From JANWHF01 sp036276235 (GTDB lineage: Bacteria; Planctomycetota; Phycisphaerae; Tepidisphaerales; Tepidisphaeraceae): a DNA stretch of 64,000 nucleotides. Both the position numbers and the translations under genes were made by a program. Where the stretch lies: the NCBI GenBank assembly GCA_036276235.1, contig DATBDZ010000351.1, positions 1 to 64,000 on the forward strand, in the 5' to 3' direction. Each line of letters begins with the position of its first letter. The first letter of the stretch is position 1. Shown piece by piece: positions 20,238 through 29,366 of this stretch. The notes under the pieces were generated by a model. The model was not told the DNA's origin and did not search any database. It saw only the letters and a program-made list of their open reading frames with translations.

Positions 20238-20708
20238 TCATGATTTTGGGAGATCTTCCAGCGCCTGGAGGATTCCATCCGCGCCGGGGTTGATCGAAAC
20301 CGGAGAACGGTAGCTCCAGACGATCATTCCCTTTTTATCGATGACAAACAGGGCGCGCTCCGCGCAGCCGTCTTCTGCCCGATAGGCCCCATAGAGTTTT
20401 GCGACGGCGCCCTTAGGCTCGAAATCAGCCAGCAGCGGAAAATGAAGATGCCGCCTCTGAGAAAATTCGGCGTGACACCAGACGCCATCCACCGAGATCC
20501 CCAAAAGCTCCGCGTCGAACTTGTGGAACTCCGGAAGAATCTCGTTGTACAGGGCCATCTGATCGCCGCACACCGGGCTGAAGTCGGCCGGGTAAAACGC
20601 CAGGATCACGGGCCGCCCGCGCAGTTCGCTGAGCGAGAGCTTCTGATCTGGCGTGACGTGCAACGTGAAGTCCGGAGCAGGCGCTTTGGGCGGTAATATC
20701 TCAGCCAT
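20238..20708 (-). CDS. Peroxiredoxin (AhpC/TSA family)
   Basis: 156 residues from ATG 20708, with GGAG six bases upstream; three in-frame starts further up are weaker. The peroxidatic Cys47 lies in FYPADFSPVCGDQ. No clear resolving Cys is near the C-terminus, although Cys residues occur at about 102 (VWCHAEF region) and 130 (DGCAER), so it may be a 1-Cys or atypical 2-Cys type. It reduces peroxides with thiol reductant. The downstream DsbA-like protein is a candidate partner. Predicted cytoplasmic. Confidence 0.88.
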   Translation of the reverse strand: MAEILPPKAPAPDFTLHVTPDQKLSLSELRGRPVILAFYPADFSPVCGDQMALYNEILPEFHKFDAELLGISVDGVWCHAEFSQRRHLHFPLLADFEPKGAVAKLYGAYRAEDGCAERALFVIDKKGMIVWSYRSPVSINPGADGILQALEDLPKS

Positions 20709-20817
20709 ATCGATCTCCATATCTGAACCGCTCATCAACTTGCAATGGCAATTCCGCTCAGCGGCGCAGTCCGATCAATCATAGACGCATGCCATCGCGC
20801 ATGGTATCCCACTGCCC

Positions 20818-21582
20818 ATGCAAGTCTCATTGACGGGAAAAACGGCGATCATCACCGGCGCGGCATCCGGAATCGGACTCGCAACCGCGCTGAGCTTTGT
20901 CGACTCAGAAGCGCATGGCGTTGTTGCCGTGGACATCGCCCATGAGCCACCTCCGGCGCTGATGCCGGCGGCGGCGTCCGGACGGCTCAAGTATATTTCC
21001 GGCGATGTGCGAGAGGAGGAAACCGCCAAGCGCTTCACGCAAACTGCGCTCGACTCATTCGGCCGCATCGACATCCTCGTCAACAACGCCGCCATCAGCG
21101 TCGTCAAGGCGATCCACGAGCATACGCCGGCCGAATGGGATGATGTCATGAACACGAACGTGAAGGCCCTTTACTGGGCCGCGCGGCATGTCATTCCAGT
21201 GATGATTCGGCAAAAGACCGGCGTCATTCTCAACACCGGCTCCATCTCCGGCGTCGCGGGAATTCCCGCTCAAGGCGCGTACGCCGCCTCCAAAGGCGCG
21301 CTGCACCAGATGACCCGCCAGATGGCGATCGAATACGCGCCGCACGGCATCCGCGTCAACGCGATCTGTTGCGGCACAGTCGATACGCCAATCGTCCACC
21401 GCTCCGCCGCCGCCTCGGGAAACGCCGACCGCTTTTGGGCGATGCTGCGCGACAACCACCCGATCGGCAGAATCGCCTCGCCCCAGGAAGTGGCGACATT
21501 TTTCACCTACATGGCCAGCGACCTGGCCAGCTTCTTCACCGGCTCCACCATCATGATGGACGGCGGCTACACCGCCCGGTAA
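20818..21582 (+). CDS. SDR family NAD(P)-dependent oxidoreductase
   Basis: 254 residues. Classical short-chain dehydrogenase layout: TGAASGIG cofactor loop (13-20), Asp39 at the end of strand 2 suggesting NAD preference, NNAA (89-92), catalytic Ser in GSISG (about 144), and YAASK with Tyr155 and Lys159. The C-terminus ends in the common TGSTIMMDGGYTAR. Substrate cannot be told from sequence. It is transcribed away from the peroxiredoxin gene across a 109-bp gap. Confidence 0.92.
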   Translation: MQVSLTGKTAIITGAASGIGLATALSFVDSEAHGVVAVDIAHEPPPALMPAAASGRLKYISGDVREEETAKRFTQTALDSFGRIDILVNNAAISVVKAIHEHTPAEWDDVMNTNVKALYWAARHVIPVMIRQKTGVILNTGSISGVAGIPAQGAYAASKGALHQMTRQMAIEYAPHGIRVNAICCGTVDTPIVHRSAAASGNADRFWAMLRDNHPIGRIASPQEVATFFTYMASDLASFFTGSTIMMDGGYTAR

Positions 21583-21628
21583 CTATTCTGCTTCGCAGGG
21601 TCGCCTGGAGCTTGAGGACCTCTCGTGC

Positions 21629-21734
21629 GGCACGGGTTTTCAACCCGTGCGGGCGGCGCAGAAACCGCAGGAATTGTTGTTTTCGCACTCTTTCGCATTC
21701 TGTACATCCCACGCACGGGTTATAAACCCGTGCC
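21629..21734. repeat. Twin-hairpin palindromic repeat, family 4
   Basis: Two hairpins with stem GCACGGGTT/AACCCGTGC, one at about 21630-21650 (loop TTC) and one at 21713-21733 (loop ATA), separated by about 62 nt. The outer sequences GGCACGGG and CCCGTGCC make the whole unit an inverted repeat. It fills the gap between the SDR gene and the GH51-type gene. Confidence 0.85.
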
Positions 21735-21776
21735 ACAGCCCAAGATGCTCAAGCTTTAGTGTTCGCAGGACAGCCA

Positions 21777-24254
21777 ATGAGACCAAGTGCATTCCTATCA
21801 ATCGCGCTGATTCAATTTATTTGCTTCGCCCACACCAAAGCAGAGCTTACCGAGATACACGTAGACCTTCGGCAACCCGGCCACGCGGTCAGCCGCTGTC
21901 TGACCGGTTCATGCATCGAAGACGTCAACCACGAAATCTACGGCGGCATCTACAGCCAGATGATCTTCGGCGAAAGCTTTCAGGAGCCGCCGATGTCGCA
22001 GCCGGTGAAGGGAATGATCGCTTACGACGGCTCATGGAAAGTAATCTCCGACGGCGTCGTCGACGGCGGCGGCGGGCCGGGGCCCAAGTTGTTGAGCGAT
22101 ACGATTCCAATCACAGCCGGCGAGGTCGGCATCGAACTCTTTCTGCCGGGTAATGCCGCTGGAAATGCGGGGGTTATCGTCAGGGCCAGCGGCGCGGCCG
22201 CAGGCGCGGACAACTTCGACGGCTACGAAATCTCCGTCGATGTTGCCCGAAAAATGCTTCGGCTCGGCCGCCATCATCATGACTTCAAGCTTCTCAAGGA
22301 AGTGCCGTGCGATGTCAGCCCGGATCGCTGGATCACCCTCAACGCGAAAATGACGGAGCGAACCATCGAGATATCCGTGGACGGCAAGCGCGTGCTGGAA
22401 GCCGAAGACCCGCGGCCGCTCGGCGCTGGCACCGTCGGCCTGCGGCAATGGCAGCGCCCGGCGCGCTATCGAAACCTATGGATGGCAAGCGCTGACGTGC
22501 ACACGGTTATTCCATTCGAGCCGTCGCCGCCCTCGCCCATCGCCGTCAGCGGGATGTGGCGGCCGGTGCAAACCGGAACCGCGAATCTGGCCGCACTCAT
22601 CGAAGCCGCACAACCCTTCATCGGCACCCAAAGCCAGCGCATCACCTTCATTCATGGAACTGGCGACGCTGGTATTGAAAACCGCGGGCTCAATCGCCAG
22701 GGGATGAACTTTGTCAAAGGCCAGCCTTACGAGGGCTACATCTGGGTACGCGCCCAGCAAGCGACGAAATTTTTCGTTGGCCTGGAAAGTACCTACGGAT
22801 CGAGACGCTACGCTCAGGCGTCGCTCTCTGCCCAAGGCGGCGACACATGGCGGCGATATGATTTTTCCCTGACCCCTGACACCGCCGACACGTCCGGGAG
22901 ATTTGTGATCTCGCTAGCCTCGCCCGGTTCGATCGTTGTGGGCCACGCCTTTTTGCAGCCGGGACTGTGGGGCCGCTACAAGGCATTGCCGCTTCGGCGG
23001 GATGTCGTCGAAGGCTTGATCGCCCAAGGCGTCACCGTCATGCGATACGGCGGCTCCATGGTCAACGCGCCGGAGTATCGCTGGAAAAAGATGATCGGCC
23101 CGCGCGATCGCCGACCTCCTTACAAGGGCACGTGGTATCCCTACTCCAGCAACGGCTGGGGCATCGTCGATTTTCTGGATCTGTGCGAAGCTGCCGGATT
23201 TGTCGGGATTCCTGATCTCAACGTCAATGAATCTCCGCAGGATTTGGCCGACTTCATCGAGTACGCAAACGGCCCGCCAAGCAGCACATGGGGCCAGCGC
23301 CGCGCCGCCGACGGCCATCCCGAATCCTACAAGCTGCGCTACATCGAACTCGGCAACGAGGAACGCGTGGATGATGCCTACTACCAAAAATTCGCGGCGA
23401 TCGCGCAAGCCATCTGGGCCAAAGACCCGGACATAACGCTGGTCGTCGGCGATTTCGCCTATGACCGCCCCATTACCGACCCAATGCGGTTCTCCGGCGC
23501 AGCCTCCAGAATCACAACCCTTTCCGCCCATCGCAAGATTCTGGAACTGGCGGCTCAGCACAATCGTGAGGTTTGGTTTGACGTGCATCTGTGGACCGAA
23601 GGCCCCGCAATTTCACCATCGGTTGAAGCGCTCCCCACCTACATCGACGCTCTGGACACGCTGGCTGCCGGCGCGCGGCACCGGGTTGTCGTCTTTGAGC
23701 TCAACGCCAATAACCATTCGCAGAAGCGCGCGCTGGCCAACGCCGCCGCCATCGGCAGAGCCCAGCGCGACGGCCGCCTTCCGATCATCACTTCCGCCAA
23801 CGCCCTGCAAGTGGACCACCAAAACGACAACGGCTGGGATCAGGGCCTGCTTTTCCTGAATAACGCCGCGACATGGTCTCAGCCGCCCGGCGATTTAATG
23901 CGGATGATCTCAAACTCGTATCAGCCAACGATCCTTGACGTGCAGCTTTCAAACCCAGACCCGCAGTTAGACGTCACCGCTGTGGTTAGCGAAGACCGCC
24001 GTATCGTTATTCTGCGCGTAGTGAACTTGAGCACCTCGCCCCACCCCTGCCAAATCCAACTCGAAGGCTTCACCCCGATCAACCCCGACGCGCAGGCGAC
24101 GGAATTGGCCGCCGGCCTTGACGCGACGAATACTGTGGACATGCCCGACCAAGTAAAGCCGCGCGTTTTTCAGTGGAAGCACGAACTGAACGGAACCGCC
24201 GCTGCCCGATACACATTTCCGCCGACGTCATTCACCGTGCTGCGGATAGAATGA
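21777..24254 (+). CDS. GH51-type alpha-L-arabinofuranosidase-like glycosidase
   Basis: 825 residues from ATG 21777 (AGGA upstream), with a signal peptide to about residue 25. Conserved GH51 elements: GSCIEDVNHEIYGGIYSQMI near the N-terminus (family members have G-x-F-x-E-x-I), a beta/alpha barrel from about 390 with VMRYGGSMVN, acid/base Glu in IELGNEER (about 522-527), nucleophile Glu in VVFELNANNH (about 640), and a C-terminal beta-sandwich. A jelly-roll insert (about 85-230; NAGVIVRASG, DNFDGYEISV) resembles DUF1080/LamG lectin-like domains. It should release arabinose or a related sugar from plant-type polysaccharide outside the cytoplasm. It stands alone, with repeats on both sides. Confidence 0.85.
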   Translation: MRPSAFLSIALIQFICFAHTKAELTEIHVDLRQPGHAVSRCLTGSCIEDVNHEIYGGIYSQMIFGESFQEPPMSQPVKGMIAYDGSWKVISDGVVDGGGGPGPKLLSDTIPITAGEVGIELFLPGNAAGNAGVIVRASGAAAGADNFDGYEISVDVARKMLRLGRHHHDFKLLKEVPCDVSPDRWITLNAKMTERTIEISVDGKRVLEAEDPRPLGAGTVGLRQWQRPARYRNLWMASADVHTVIPFEPSPPSPIAVSGMWRPVQTGTANLAALIEAAQPFIGTQSQRITFIHGTGDAGIENRGLNRQGMNFVKGQPYEGYIWVRAQQATKFFVGLESTYGSRRYAQASLSAQGGDTWRRYDFSLTPDTADTSGRFVISLASPGSIVVGHAFLQPGLWGRYKALPLRRDVVEGLIAQGVTVMRYGGSMVNAPEYRWKKMIGPRDRRPPYKGTWYPYSSNGWGIVDFLDLCEAAGFVGIPDLNVNESPQDLADFIEYANGPPSSTWGQRRAADGHPESYKLRYIELGNEERVDDAYYQKFAAIAQAIWAKDPDITLVVGDFAYDRPITDPMRFSGAASRITTLSAHRKILELAAQHNREVWFDVHLWTEGPAISPSVEALPTYIDALDTLAAGARHRVVVFELNANNHSQKRALANAAAIGRAQRDGRLPIITSANALQVDHQNDNGWDQGLLFLNNAATWSQPPGDLMRMISNSYQPTILDVQLSNPDPQLDVTAVVSEDRRIVILRVVNLSTSPHPCQIQLEGFTPINPDAQATELAAGLDATNTVDMPDQVKPRVFQWKHELNGTAAARYTFPPTSFTVLRIE

Positions 24255-24318
24255 GCGCGAACTCAATACGCGATTATCGCGCGGAAGATTGTGGCGGATA
24301 CCGGCCCGCAATCCTCTC

Positions 24319-24518
24319 GGTGGAGCAGACATTCTTATCTGTCATCGAATCCGTGAGTGGAGGACATTCTTGTCCCTCCCGAACGGATTCGAGTCTGCTC
24401 GGATGGCAAGAATGCCACCACTCCCAGACTCGATGGCAGACAAGAATGTCTGCCCCACCAGATTAAGTATGCCACCACTCTCAGACTCGATGGCAGACAG
24501 GAATGTCTGCCCCACCAA
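24319..24518. repeat. Palindromic repeat cluster, family 5 (GGCAGACA hairpins)
   Basis: About 200 bp made of related units. Hairpins with stem GGCAGACA/TGTCTGCC (loops AGAA and GGAA) end in CCCCACCA at about 24434-24460 and 24491-24518; each is preceded by CTCAGACTCGATGG or CCCAGACTCGATGG. The left part (24319-24415) holds diverged inverse copies (GTGGAGCAGACATTCTTATC and GGACATTCTTGTCC). It lies in the gap upstream of hslU, so it separates that gene from any promoter further up. Confidence 0.8.
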
Positions 24519-24577
24519 AACCCGGAGTTAGCCTGCCTGTTGACTTTCTCCTGCTTCCCGCCGACCAATAATGGGTA

Positions 24578-25912
24578 ATGCGTAATCTCACTCCCAAACA
24601 GATCGTCGAGGAACTGGATCGGTACATCATTGGGCAAAACGACGCCAAGCGGGCGGTGGCCGTGGCGGTGCGGAATCGCTGGCGGCGGCAGCAGCTTGCC
24701 GAGAACCTGCGCCAGGATGTCGCGCCCAAAAATATCCTCATGATCGGGCCGACCGGCGTCGGGAAAACTGAGATCGCGCGGCGGCTGGCCAATCTCACCG
24801 GCGCGCCTTTCATCAAAGTCGAAGCCACCAAGTACACCGAAGTCGGCTATCACGGGCGCGATGTCGAATCGATGATCCGCGATCTGCTCGACACGGCCAT
24901 TACCATGGTGCGCGACGAGATGACCGAAGCAGTAAAAACCCCCGCCGAGCAGAATGTCGAAGAGCGGCTGCTGGAGCTTCTGCTCCCCGAGCCCGAAGGA
25001 GCGACCAACTGGGACGATGAGGAATCACAGGCCCGCCGCAAGCGCACCACCGACAAGCTGCGCGAGCAACTGCGCGCCGGCGATCTGGAAGACCGGCAGA
25101 TCGAGCTGAACATCGAAGAGCGATCAACAGTTGTCGGCGTTCTGGGCGCGCCGGGGATGGGCATCGACATCGACATGCAGAACATGCTGGAGAAGATGCT
25201 CCCCAGCCGCCGCGAGACGCGCAAGCTTTCGATACGCGACGCCCGCAAGGTGATCTTCAGCCAGGAGGCTGACAAACTTCTTGATCGCGACAAGGTCAAT
25301 CGGACGGCCATCGAGCGCGTCGAGCAATCGGGGATCGTCTTCATCGACGAGTTGGACAAGGTCGCCGGCACCGAGAACAAACATGGCCCCGATGTGAGCC
25401 GCCAGGGCGTGCAGCGCGATCTGCTGCCGATCGTCGAGGGGAGCACGGTGATCAGCAAATACGGGCCGGTGCGGACGGATCACATTTTGTTCATCGCCGC
25501 CGGCGCATTTCACGTCAGCAAGCCCAGCGATCTGATGCCGGAATTGCAGGGGCGATTCCCGATTCGCGTCGAGCTGAAGGATCTGACCAAGGACGATTTC
25601 GTGCGGATTTTGCAGGAGCCGCGCAATTCGCTGACGCAGCAGCAGATTGCATTGCTGGGCACCGAAGGACTGGAGATCAAGTTCATGGCAGATGCGATTG
25701 ATCTGATGGCGCAGATGGCGTTTGACGTCAATCGCCGCAGCCAAAACATCGGCGCGCGAAGGCTTTATACGATCGTCGAGCGCGTCTTCGAGCAGATCAA
25801 CTTCGACGCACCGGATATGACCAAAAAGAAGGTGAAGATCACCGCCGACTTCGTCCGCGAGCGCTTGGCGGATATCGTGAAGGATGAGGATTTGAGCAAG
25901 TTTATTCTGTAG
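24578..25912 (+). CDS. hslU: ATP-dependent protease ATPase subunit HslU
   Basis: 444 residues, normal for HslU. It opens with the family signature LTPKQIVEELDRYIIGQ. Walker A is GPTGVGKT (about 58-65) followed by KVEATKYTEVGYHGRDVES, the intermediate I-domain covers about 110-240, Walker B is GIVFIDELDKVA, and the C-terminus ends in EDLSKFIL, the tail that docks into HslV. It forms the hexameric unfoldase of the HslVU protease. The peptidase gene hslV, usually immediately upstream, is absent: the upstream gene is the GH51 glycosidase and a 200-bp repeat cluster. The intact docking tail suggests that HslV exists elsewhere in the genome. Confidence 0.96.
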   Translation: MRNLTPKQIVEELDRYIIGQNDAKRAVAVAVRNRWRRQQLAENLRQDVAPKNILMIGPTGVGKTEIARRLANLTGAPFIKVEATKYTEVGYHGRDVESMIRDLLDTAITMVRDEMTEAVKTPAEQNVEERLLELLLPEPEGATNWDDEESQARRKRTTDKLREQLRAGDLEDRQIELNIEERSTVVGVLGAPGMGIDIDMQNMLEKMLPSRRETRKLSIRDARKVIFSQEADKLLDRDKVNRTAIERVEQSGIVFIDELDKVAGTENKHGPDVSRQGVQRDLLPIVEGSTVISKYGPVRTDHILFIAAGAFHVSKPSDLMPELQGRFPIRVELKDLTKDDFVRILQEPRNSLTQQQIALLGTEGLEIKFMADAIDLMAQMAFDVNRRSQNIGARRLYTIVERVFEQINFDAPDMTKKKVKITADFVRERLADIVKDEDLSKFIL

Positions 25913-25915
25913 CGA

Positions 25916-26656
25916 TCAATGCGGCAGCGTCGCCGGCCCGAGGGCGGGCTCGGTCGTCGGCATCGTTGAAGGCCCGGTCGTTGGCTGCGTCGCCGATCCA
26001 AATCTGATCGTCTGAATTTCCGGAAGATTGATCTTCAATGAAGGCTTCTTCTGAAGATCGCTAATGACGGCGTCAGTGATATCCGTGGAGGAATCGAGAT
26101 AGACCGCCTGCTGCAGCGTGAAGACCGCCACGCGTCCCTTGTCGCGCGCGACCTCGCGGATGGCGGGAAAGATCACCTCGCGATAGGCATTTTGAAGCTG
26201 GGCCTGATGATTGGTCATCGCGCGCTGGAAGCCGTCCCGTGCCGCGACGATATCATTTTGCCATGCGTTGGCGGCCTGGAAGAGTTCATCGGCCTGGCTC
26301 GGCGAAAGACCCAGCTTCTCAAAATCGGCGCGCGTCATCGATCGCGCCGATGCGTCCGCGATCTGCTCCTTGGTGAGCTTGGCGGCGGCGAAGATGTCAG
26401 CCTTCTTCTTGTCCAGCGCCGCGCGCGCTGGCGCTATATGAGCATCCGCCTGCTTTTTGTACTCTTCGGTAGCCGCTTGCAGATTCTTCTGCATATCGGC
26501 GGTCCATCCCATTCCCGCCGCGACGCGGTCGGGATCGACCAGCGCGATGCCGTTGCCGGAACTGGAGCCTGTCGATGAGCTGTCCTTATTGCAGCCGAGC
26601 GGAGTGAGTCCGAGCATCGCCAGAAGGATAAGTGCGGTCAGCTTATTCAAGGTCAT
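25916..26656 (-). CDS. OmpH/Skp-like lipoprotein
   Basis: 246 residues. A signal peptide ends at the lipobox LTPLGC (Cys about 22). The body fits the OmpH/Skp plan: IALVDPDRVAAGMGW strand, a long charged helical region (about 60-165), and a return segment GRVAVFTLQQAVYLDSSTDITDAVI. Skp is a periplasmic chaperone for outer-membrane proteins; here the lipid anchor and the Thr/Pro-rich tail (about 222-246) are additions. It converges on hslU with only 3 bp between the stop codons. Similarity is by pattern only, so the family call is moderate. Confidence 0.65.
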   Translation of the reverse strand: MTLNKLTALILLAMLGLTPLGCNKDSSSTGSSSGNGIALVDPDRVAAGMGWTADMQKNLQAATEEYKKQADAHIAPARAALDKKKADIFAAAKLTKEQIADASARSMTRADFEKLGLSPSQADELFQAANAWQNDIVAARDGFQRAMTNHQAQLQNAYREVIFPAIREVARDKGRVAVFTLQQAVYLDSSTDITDAVISDLQKKPSLKINLPEIQTIRFGSATQPTTGPSTMPTTEPALGPATLPH

Positions 26657-26805
26657 TCTCCTGCAAGCTCACGGCCGGCATTTGGGCGCATTGTCGCGCC
26701 GGCCCTGATCAGCGATTTGGTGTACCCGAAGGGGCCGGGCGTTTCAATTGGGGAGTGATCCGCCGGGCGGCAGAGGATGCGTGACACAGAGGGCGGCCGC
26801 ATTTC

Positions 26806-26913
26806 TCCCTCCTCCGGTACTCCGGGGGAGGGCTGGGGTGGGGGTTGTGTAGAACTATCGCTGCTCGCAAGAAGCCCCCACCCTAACCCTCCCCCGGAGT
26901 ACCGGAGGAGGGA
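26806..26913. repeat. Twin-hairpin palindromic repeat, family 2a, copy 1
   Basis: Inverted pair of hairpins, stems CCCTCCTCCGG/CCGGGGGAGGG and CCCTCCCCCGG/CCGGAGGAGGG, with loops TACT (left) and AGTA (right). They are joined by G/T-rich and C/A-rich arms (CTGGGGTGGGGGTT; AGCCCCCACCCTAA) and a short centre. It lies in the 280-bp gap upstream of the OmpH-like gene. Related copies: 54046-54156 and 51621-51719. Confidence 0.9.
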
Positions 26914-26935
26914 ACAAGACTCATCGCCGAAAATG

Positions 26936-28066
26936 TCATGTTCCCGGCAGCACATCGATTAACTCGGCCCCGATCTCAAAACGGCCGGATCGCTCGATGC
27001 AACGCGCCACGCGATAGAGCAGCAATCGATCCTGCTCGAGTGCGAGCGGGAAGCGCACAAGGAACTGCGCGCCCGGTGGCATCCGCTGCTCGGAAATGAA
27101 CCCCATCCCGCAGCTCGACAAATCGCGCAGGCGGATCGCGATACGCGGGCCGGGCTGGCCTGCCTCGTTCAGCAGCGCGATGAACACCAGCCCGGCACGG
27201 CGCATGCGCGCCGCCTGGCGGCGATTTTCCGGAACGCCGAAGTCAGCGGTCGTGCCCAGCTCGATCTGCAGCAGATCGCCGGCGGCGCGATCGAGCAGCA
27301 ACTCATACGAAACGGTATCGATCGCGACGCCGAAGAGCTGCGCCAACTGCGCGGCCTTGTCGCCAATCTCGGCAAGCAATCCGTCGGCGTTGTGTGAGGC
27401 GAATTGATAGCGCCGGCGAAGAATCGCGCGGGCCTGCGCGATTGCCTCGGCGGGGCGCTCGCTGACAAATACCTGGGCACAAAGCCGTGCGGCGGCGAGA
27501 ATCGGAGCGATAGTTTCCGGTTCGCGGCCGTTCAAAAGCGGGGGAAGCGGCACATTGCGCTTGCCGGCTGTGTGGATCGCCTGCCTGCTGGTGTCTTCTA
27601 CGACGCGATCCAGCACCAGCGTCCCCAGATCCAGGAGCAGGACTGCCGCGAAGCAATCTTCCGCATACGCCGGCATAATGCGCGCACATAGTGTTCGCGC
27701 TGCCGCCGCGCAATAGATACATCGCCGCCAGTAGGTCAGATGATTGAAGCCGTGCGCGCGGCGTTCTTTGACGATCTTCACCAATGAAAAGCCGAGCGCC
27801 AGCGCTTTGATCGAGTTGGAACCGACGGCGTCAACCGCTTCGCCGATATCAGTCACCGCGTTTGCTCGAGCAAAGAAAGGGGAATTGACGGCAAGCAGAA
27901 TGCTCCGCGCCAATTCCACATCCGCGGAGATCGAAGCATCGAGGGCATCCGCGCTCACCTCCTGCTGCTGCAGGAGATCGAGAATACGCCGCGCCGCCGG
28001 CGGCATTTCATGCAATCCTTCCCAAAGCGGCACGTCTTGCCCGGTTTTGCCATCCATGCCAATCAC
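26936..28066 (-). CDS. HDOD domain protein with C-terminal PilZ-like domain
   Basis: 376 residues. The HDOD domain (about 15-220) shows MPPAARRILDLLQQ, then SILLAVNSPFFARANAVTDIGEAV, the typical HDOD helix pattern without an intact HD catalytic pair. The C-terminal part (about 275-370) reads R-R-x-A-R-M-R-R, then LRDLSSCGMGFISE, matching PilZ (R-x-x-x-R and D/N-x-S-x-x-G), so it may bind cyclic-di-GMP. A signalling role is likely, fitting with the HD-GYP protein at 18284-19432. Starts: GTG 28066 has GGAGG about 11 nt upstream; ATG 28057 and TTG 28084 are alternatives. Confidence 0.78.
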   Translation of the reverse strand: MIGMDGKTGQDVPLWEGLHEMPPAARRILDLLQQQEVSADALDASISADVELARSILLAVNSPFFARANAVTDIGEAVDAVGSNSIKALALGFSLVKIVKERRAHGFNHLTYWRRCIYCAAAARTLCARIMPAYAEDCFAAVLLLDLGTLVLDRVVEDTSRQAIHTAGKRNVPLPPLLNGREPETIAPILAAARLCAQVFVSERPAEAIAQARAILRRRYQFASHNADGLLAEIGDKAAQLAQLFGVAIDTVSYELLLDRAAGDLLQIELGTTADFGVPENRRQAARMRRAGLVFIALLNEAGQPGPRIAIRLRDLSSCGMGFISEQRMPPGAQFLVRFPLALEQDRLLLYRVARCIERSGRFEIGAELIDVLPGT

Positions 28067-28237
28067 GCTTTTACAGGCCTCCAATAGGCGTTTCCTATCG
28101 ATTGGATCGGACCTTACGGCGCTCTGCGTTAGGCGGCTGGAAACTATCGGACCAGCGCGACCGCGAAATGTCGGCGACGATTAATTTCAGGGGCGATTCG
28201 TTTCGATATCTATAGTAGCCAGATGGAGAAATTGAAT

Positions 28238-28741
28238 ATGTTCCGCAATTCGTTTCAGCGTTTAAATCGTTCCCGTGCTTTCAGCCTGATCGAGCTGGTG
28301 GTCGTCGTCGTGATCATCGGGATCATCGCGGCGATCGCGATTCCCAAGATGAGCAAAGGCGCTCAAGGCGCCGCCGACGGCGCGCTCACCGGCGATCTCA
28401 CGCTGCTCCGCCAGGCGATCGACATGTACGCCAACGAGCACGGCGGCGCGCTGCCCGATCCCGGGAACATCACCACGCAGCTCACGCAATTTACCAACTC
28501 CGACGGCACCAAGACCAGCGCCACCAAGGACACCGGCCCAAACCAGTGCCTATTTGGCCCCTACATCCGCGCGATCCCGCCGGTCCCGGTTGGCGGCGCG
28601 GGTCTCAAGAATTCCACAACGATCGGCCTGAGCACCGCCACCCCGACCCCCGGCTGGTTCTATGACAACACCACCGGTGCCGTCAGCGTCAACCCGGCCG
28701 CCGGAAATGACTCGGGTGGGAATGCGTATTCGGGCTATTGA
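28238..28741 (+). CDS. Type II secretion/type IV pilus pseudopilin-like protein
   Basis: 167 residues from ATG 28238, with GGAGAA at a spacing of about 7; ATG 28223 is in frame but has no ribosome site. The prepilin signature is plain: a basic leader ending RSRA, then FSLIELVVVVVIIGIIAAIA, with cleavage before Phe and Glu at +5. The body has a helix (about 45-65) and a short beta-rich, Gly/Thr/Asn-rich C-terminus with PGWFYDNTTGAV, like GspG-type pseudopilins of Planctomycetota. It stands alone, so the assembly machinery must be elsewhere. Confidence 0.88.
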   Translation: MFRNSFQRLNRSRAFSLIELVVVVVIIGIIAAIAIPKMSKGAQGAADGALTGDLTLLRQAIDMYANEHGGALPDPGNITTQLTQFTNSDGTKTSATKDTGPNQCLFGPYIRAIPPVPVGGAGLKNSTTIGLSTATPTPGWFYDNTTGAVSVNPAAGNDSGGNAYSGY

Positions 28742-28904
28742 GCGGATTGGCCTCGGCGATAACTCAGCGTCACGAGAAGAGTGCGATCACTCCAATCGCG
28801 CGACGGATGTATTCGTGAACTGTCGTGCCGAGGTACTCCTAAGGATGACCACTGGCAAAGACGCCAGATGCTTCGGAATGCCGGCTCTGAAAACGTTGGC
28901 GGTT

Positions 28905-29145
28905 ATCTGCGAACGCCACGGGCATGCTGTCGCAAGCCCATGCCACCCAATTCGATCGCGGGTGCCATGTCCCACGCTTGCGTGGGCATGTCTTCCTTCC
29001 GATCGCTATTTCACTGGTCGGGCGTCCCCAAACACATGCTCACGCAAGCGTGAGACATGGCACCCATGGCCGCCGATGCCACCCAATTTAATGCTACTGC
29101 AAAATCGGGTGGCATGGGCTCGCGACAGCGTGCCCGTGGCGTTTT
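28905..29145. repeat. Composite palindromic repeat, family 3 (copy 1)
   Basis: Core at 28960-29065: GGGTGCC, hairpin CCCACGC-TT-GCGTGGG, spacer, hairpin CTCACGC-AA-GCGTGAG, GGCACCC. It is flanked by an outer inverted pair, GCCACGGGCATGCTGTCGC (about 28915-28933) and GCGACAGCGTGCCCGTGGC (about 29124-29142), so a second palindrome encloses the core. The rest of the 625-bp gap (28742-29366) holds a fragment like family 2c near 28834 and no gene that I can support. Confidence 0.85.
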
Positions 29146-29366
29146 CATGCTTCGCGGGTGTGCCGAAGGCACGTGACCACTCGGCATGACAGCTCCACGG
29201 TTTGCGAGAATTCCCACCGAACTAACGTTGTCTAACCCGCCCCCGCCGTCGTGCTCTTTTCCTCCATTCTCCTCCGGCGGCCTCTCCAGTAAGATAACCT
29301 CATCTACGTTTTGTATTTGTGGTTCCCTTCTTTGGTTCTGGGCGGAATTGCGGATGGAGGCATCTC

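Noticed and set aside
24319..24518. Possible CRISPR array because of repeated units with short intervals
   Set aside because: The units are palindromic, unequal in spacing, only two to four in number, and lack cas genes or unique spacers.
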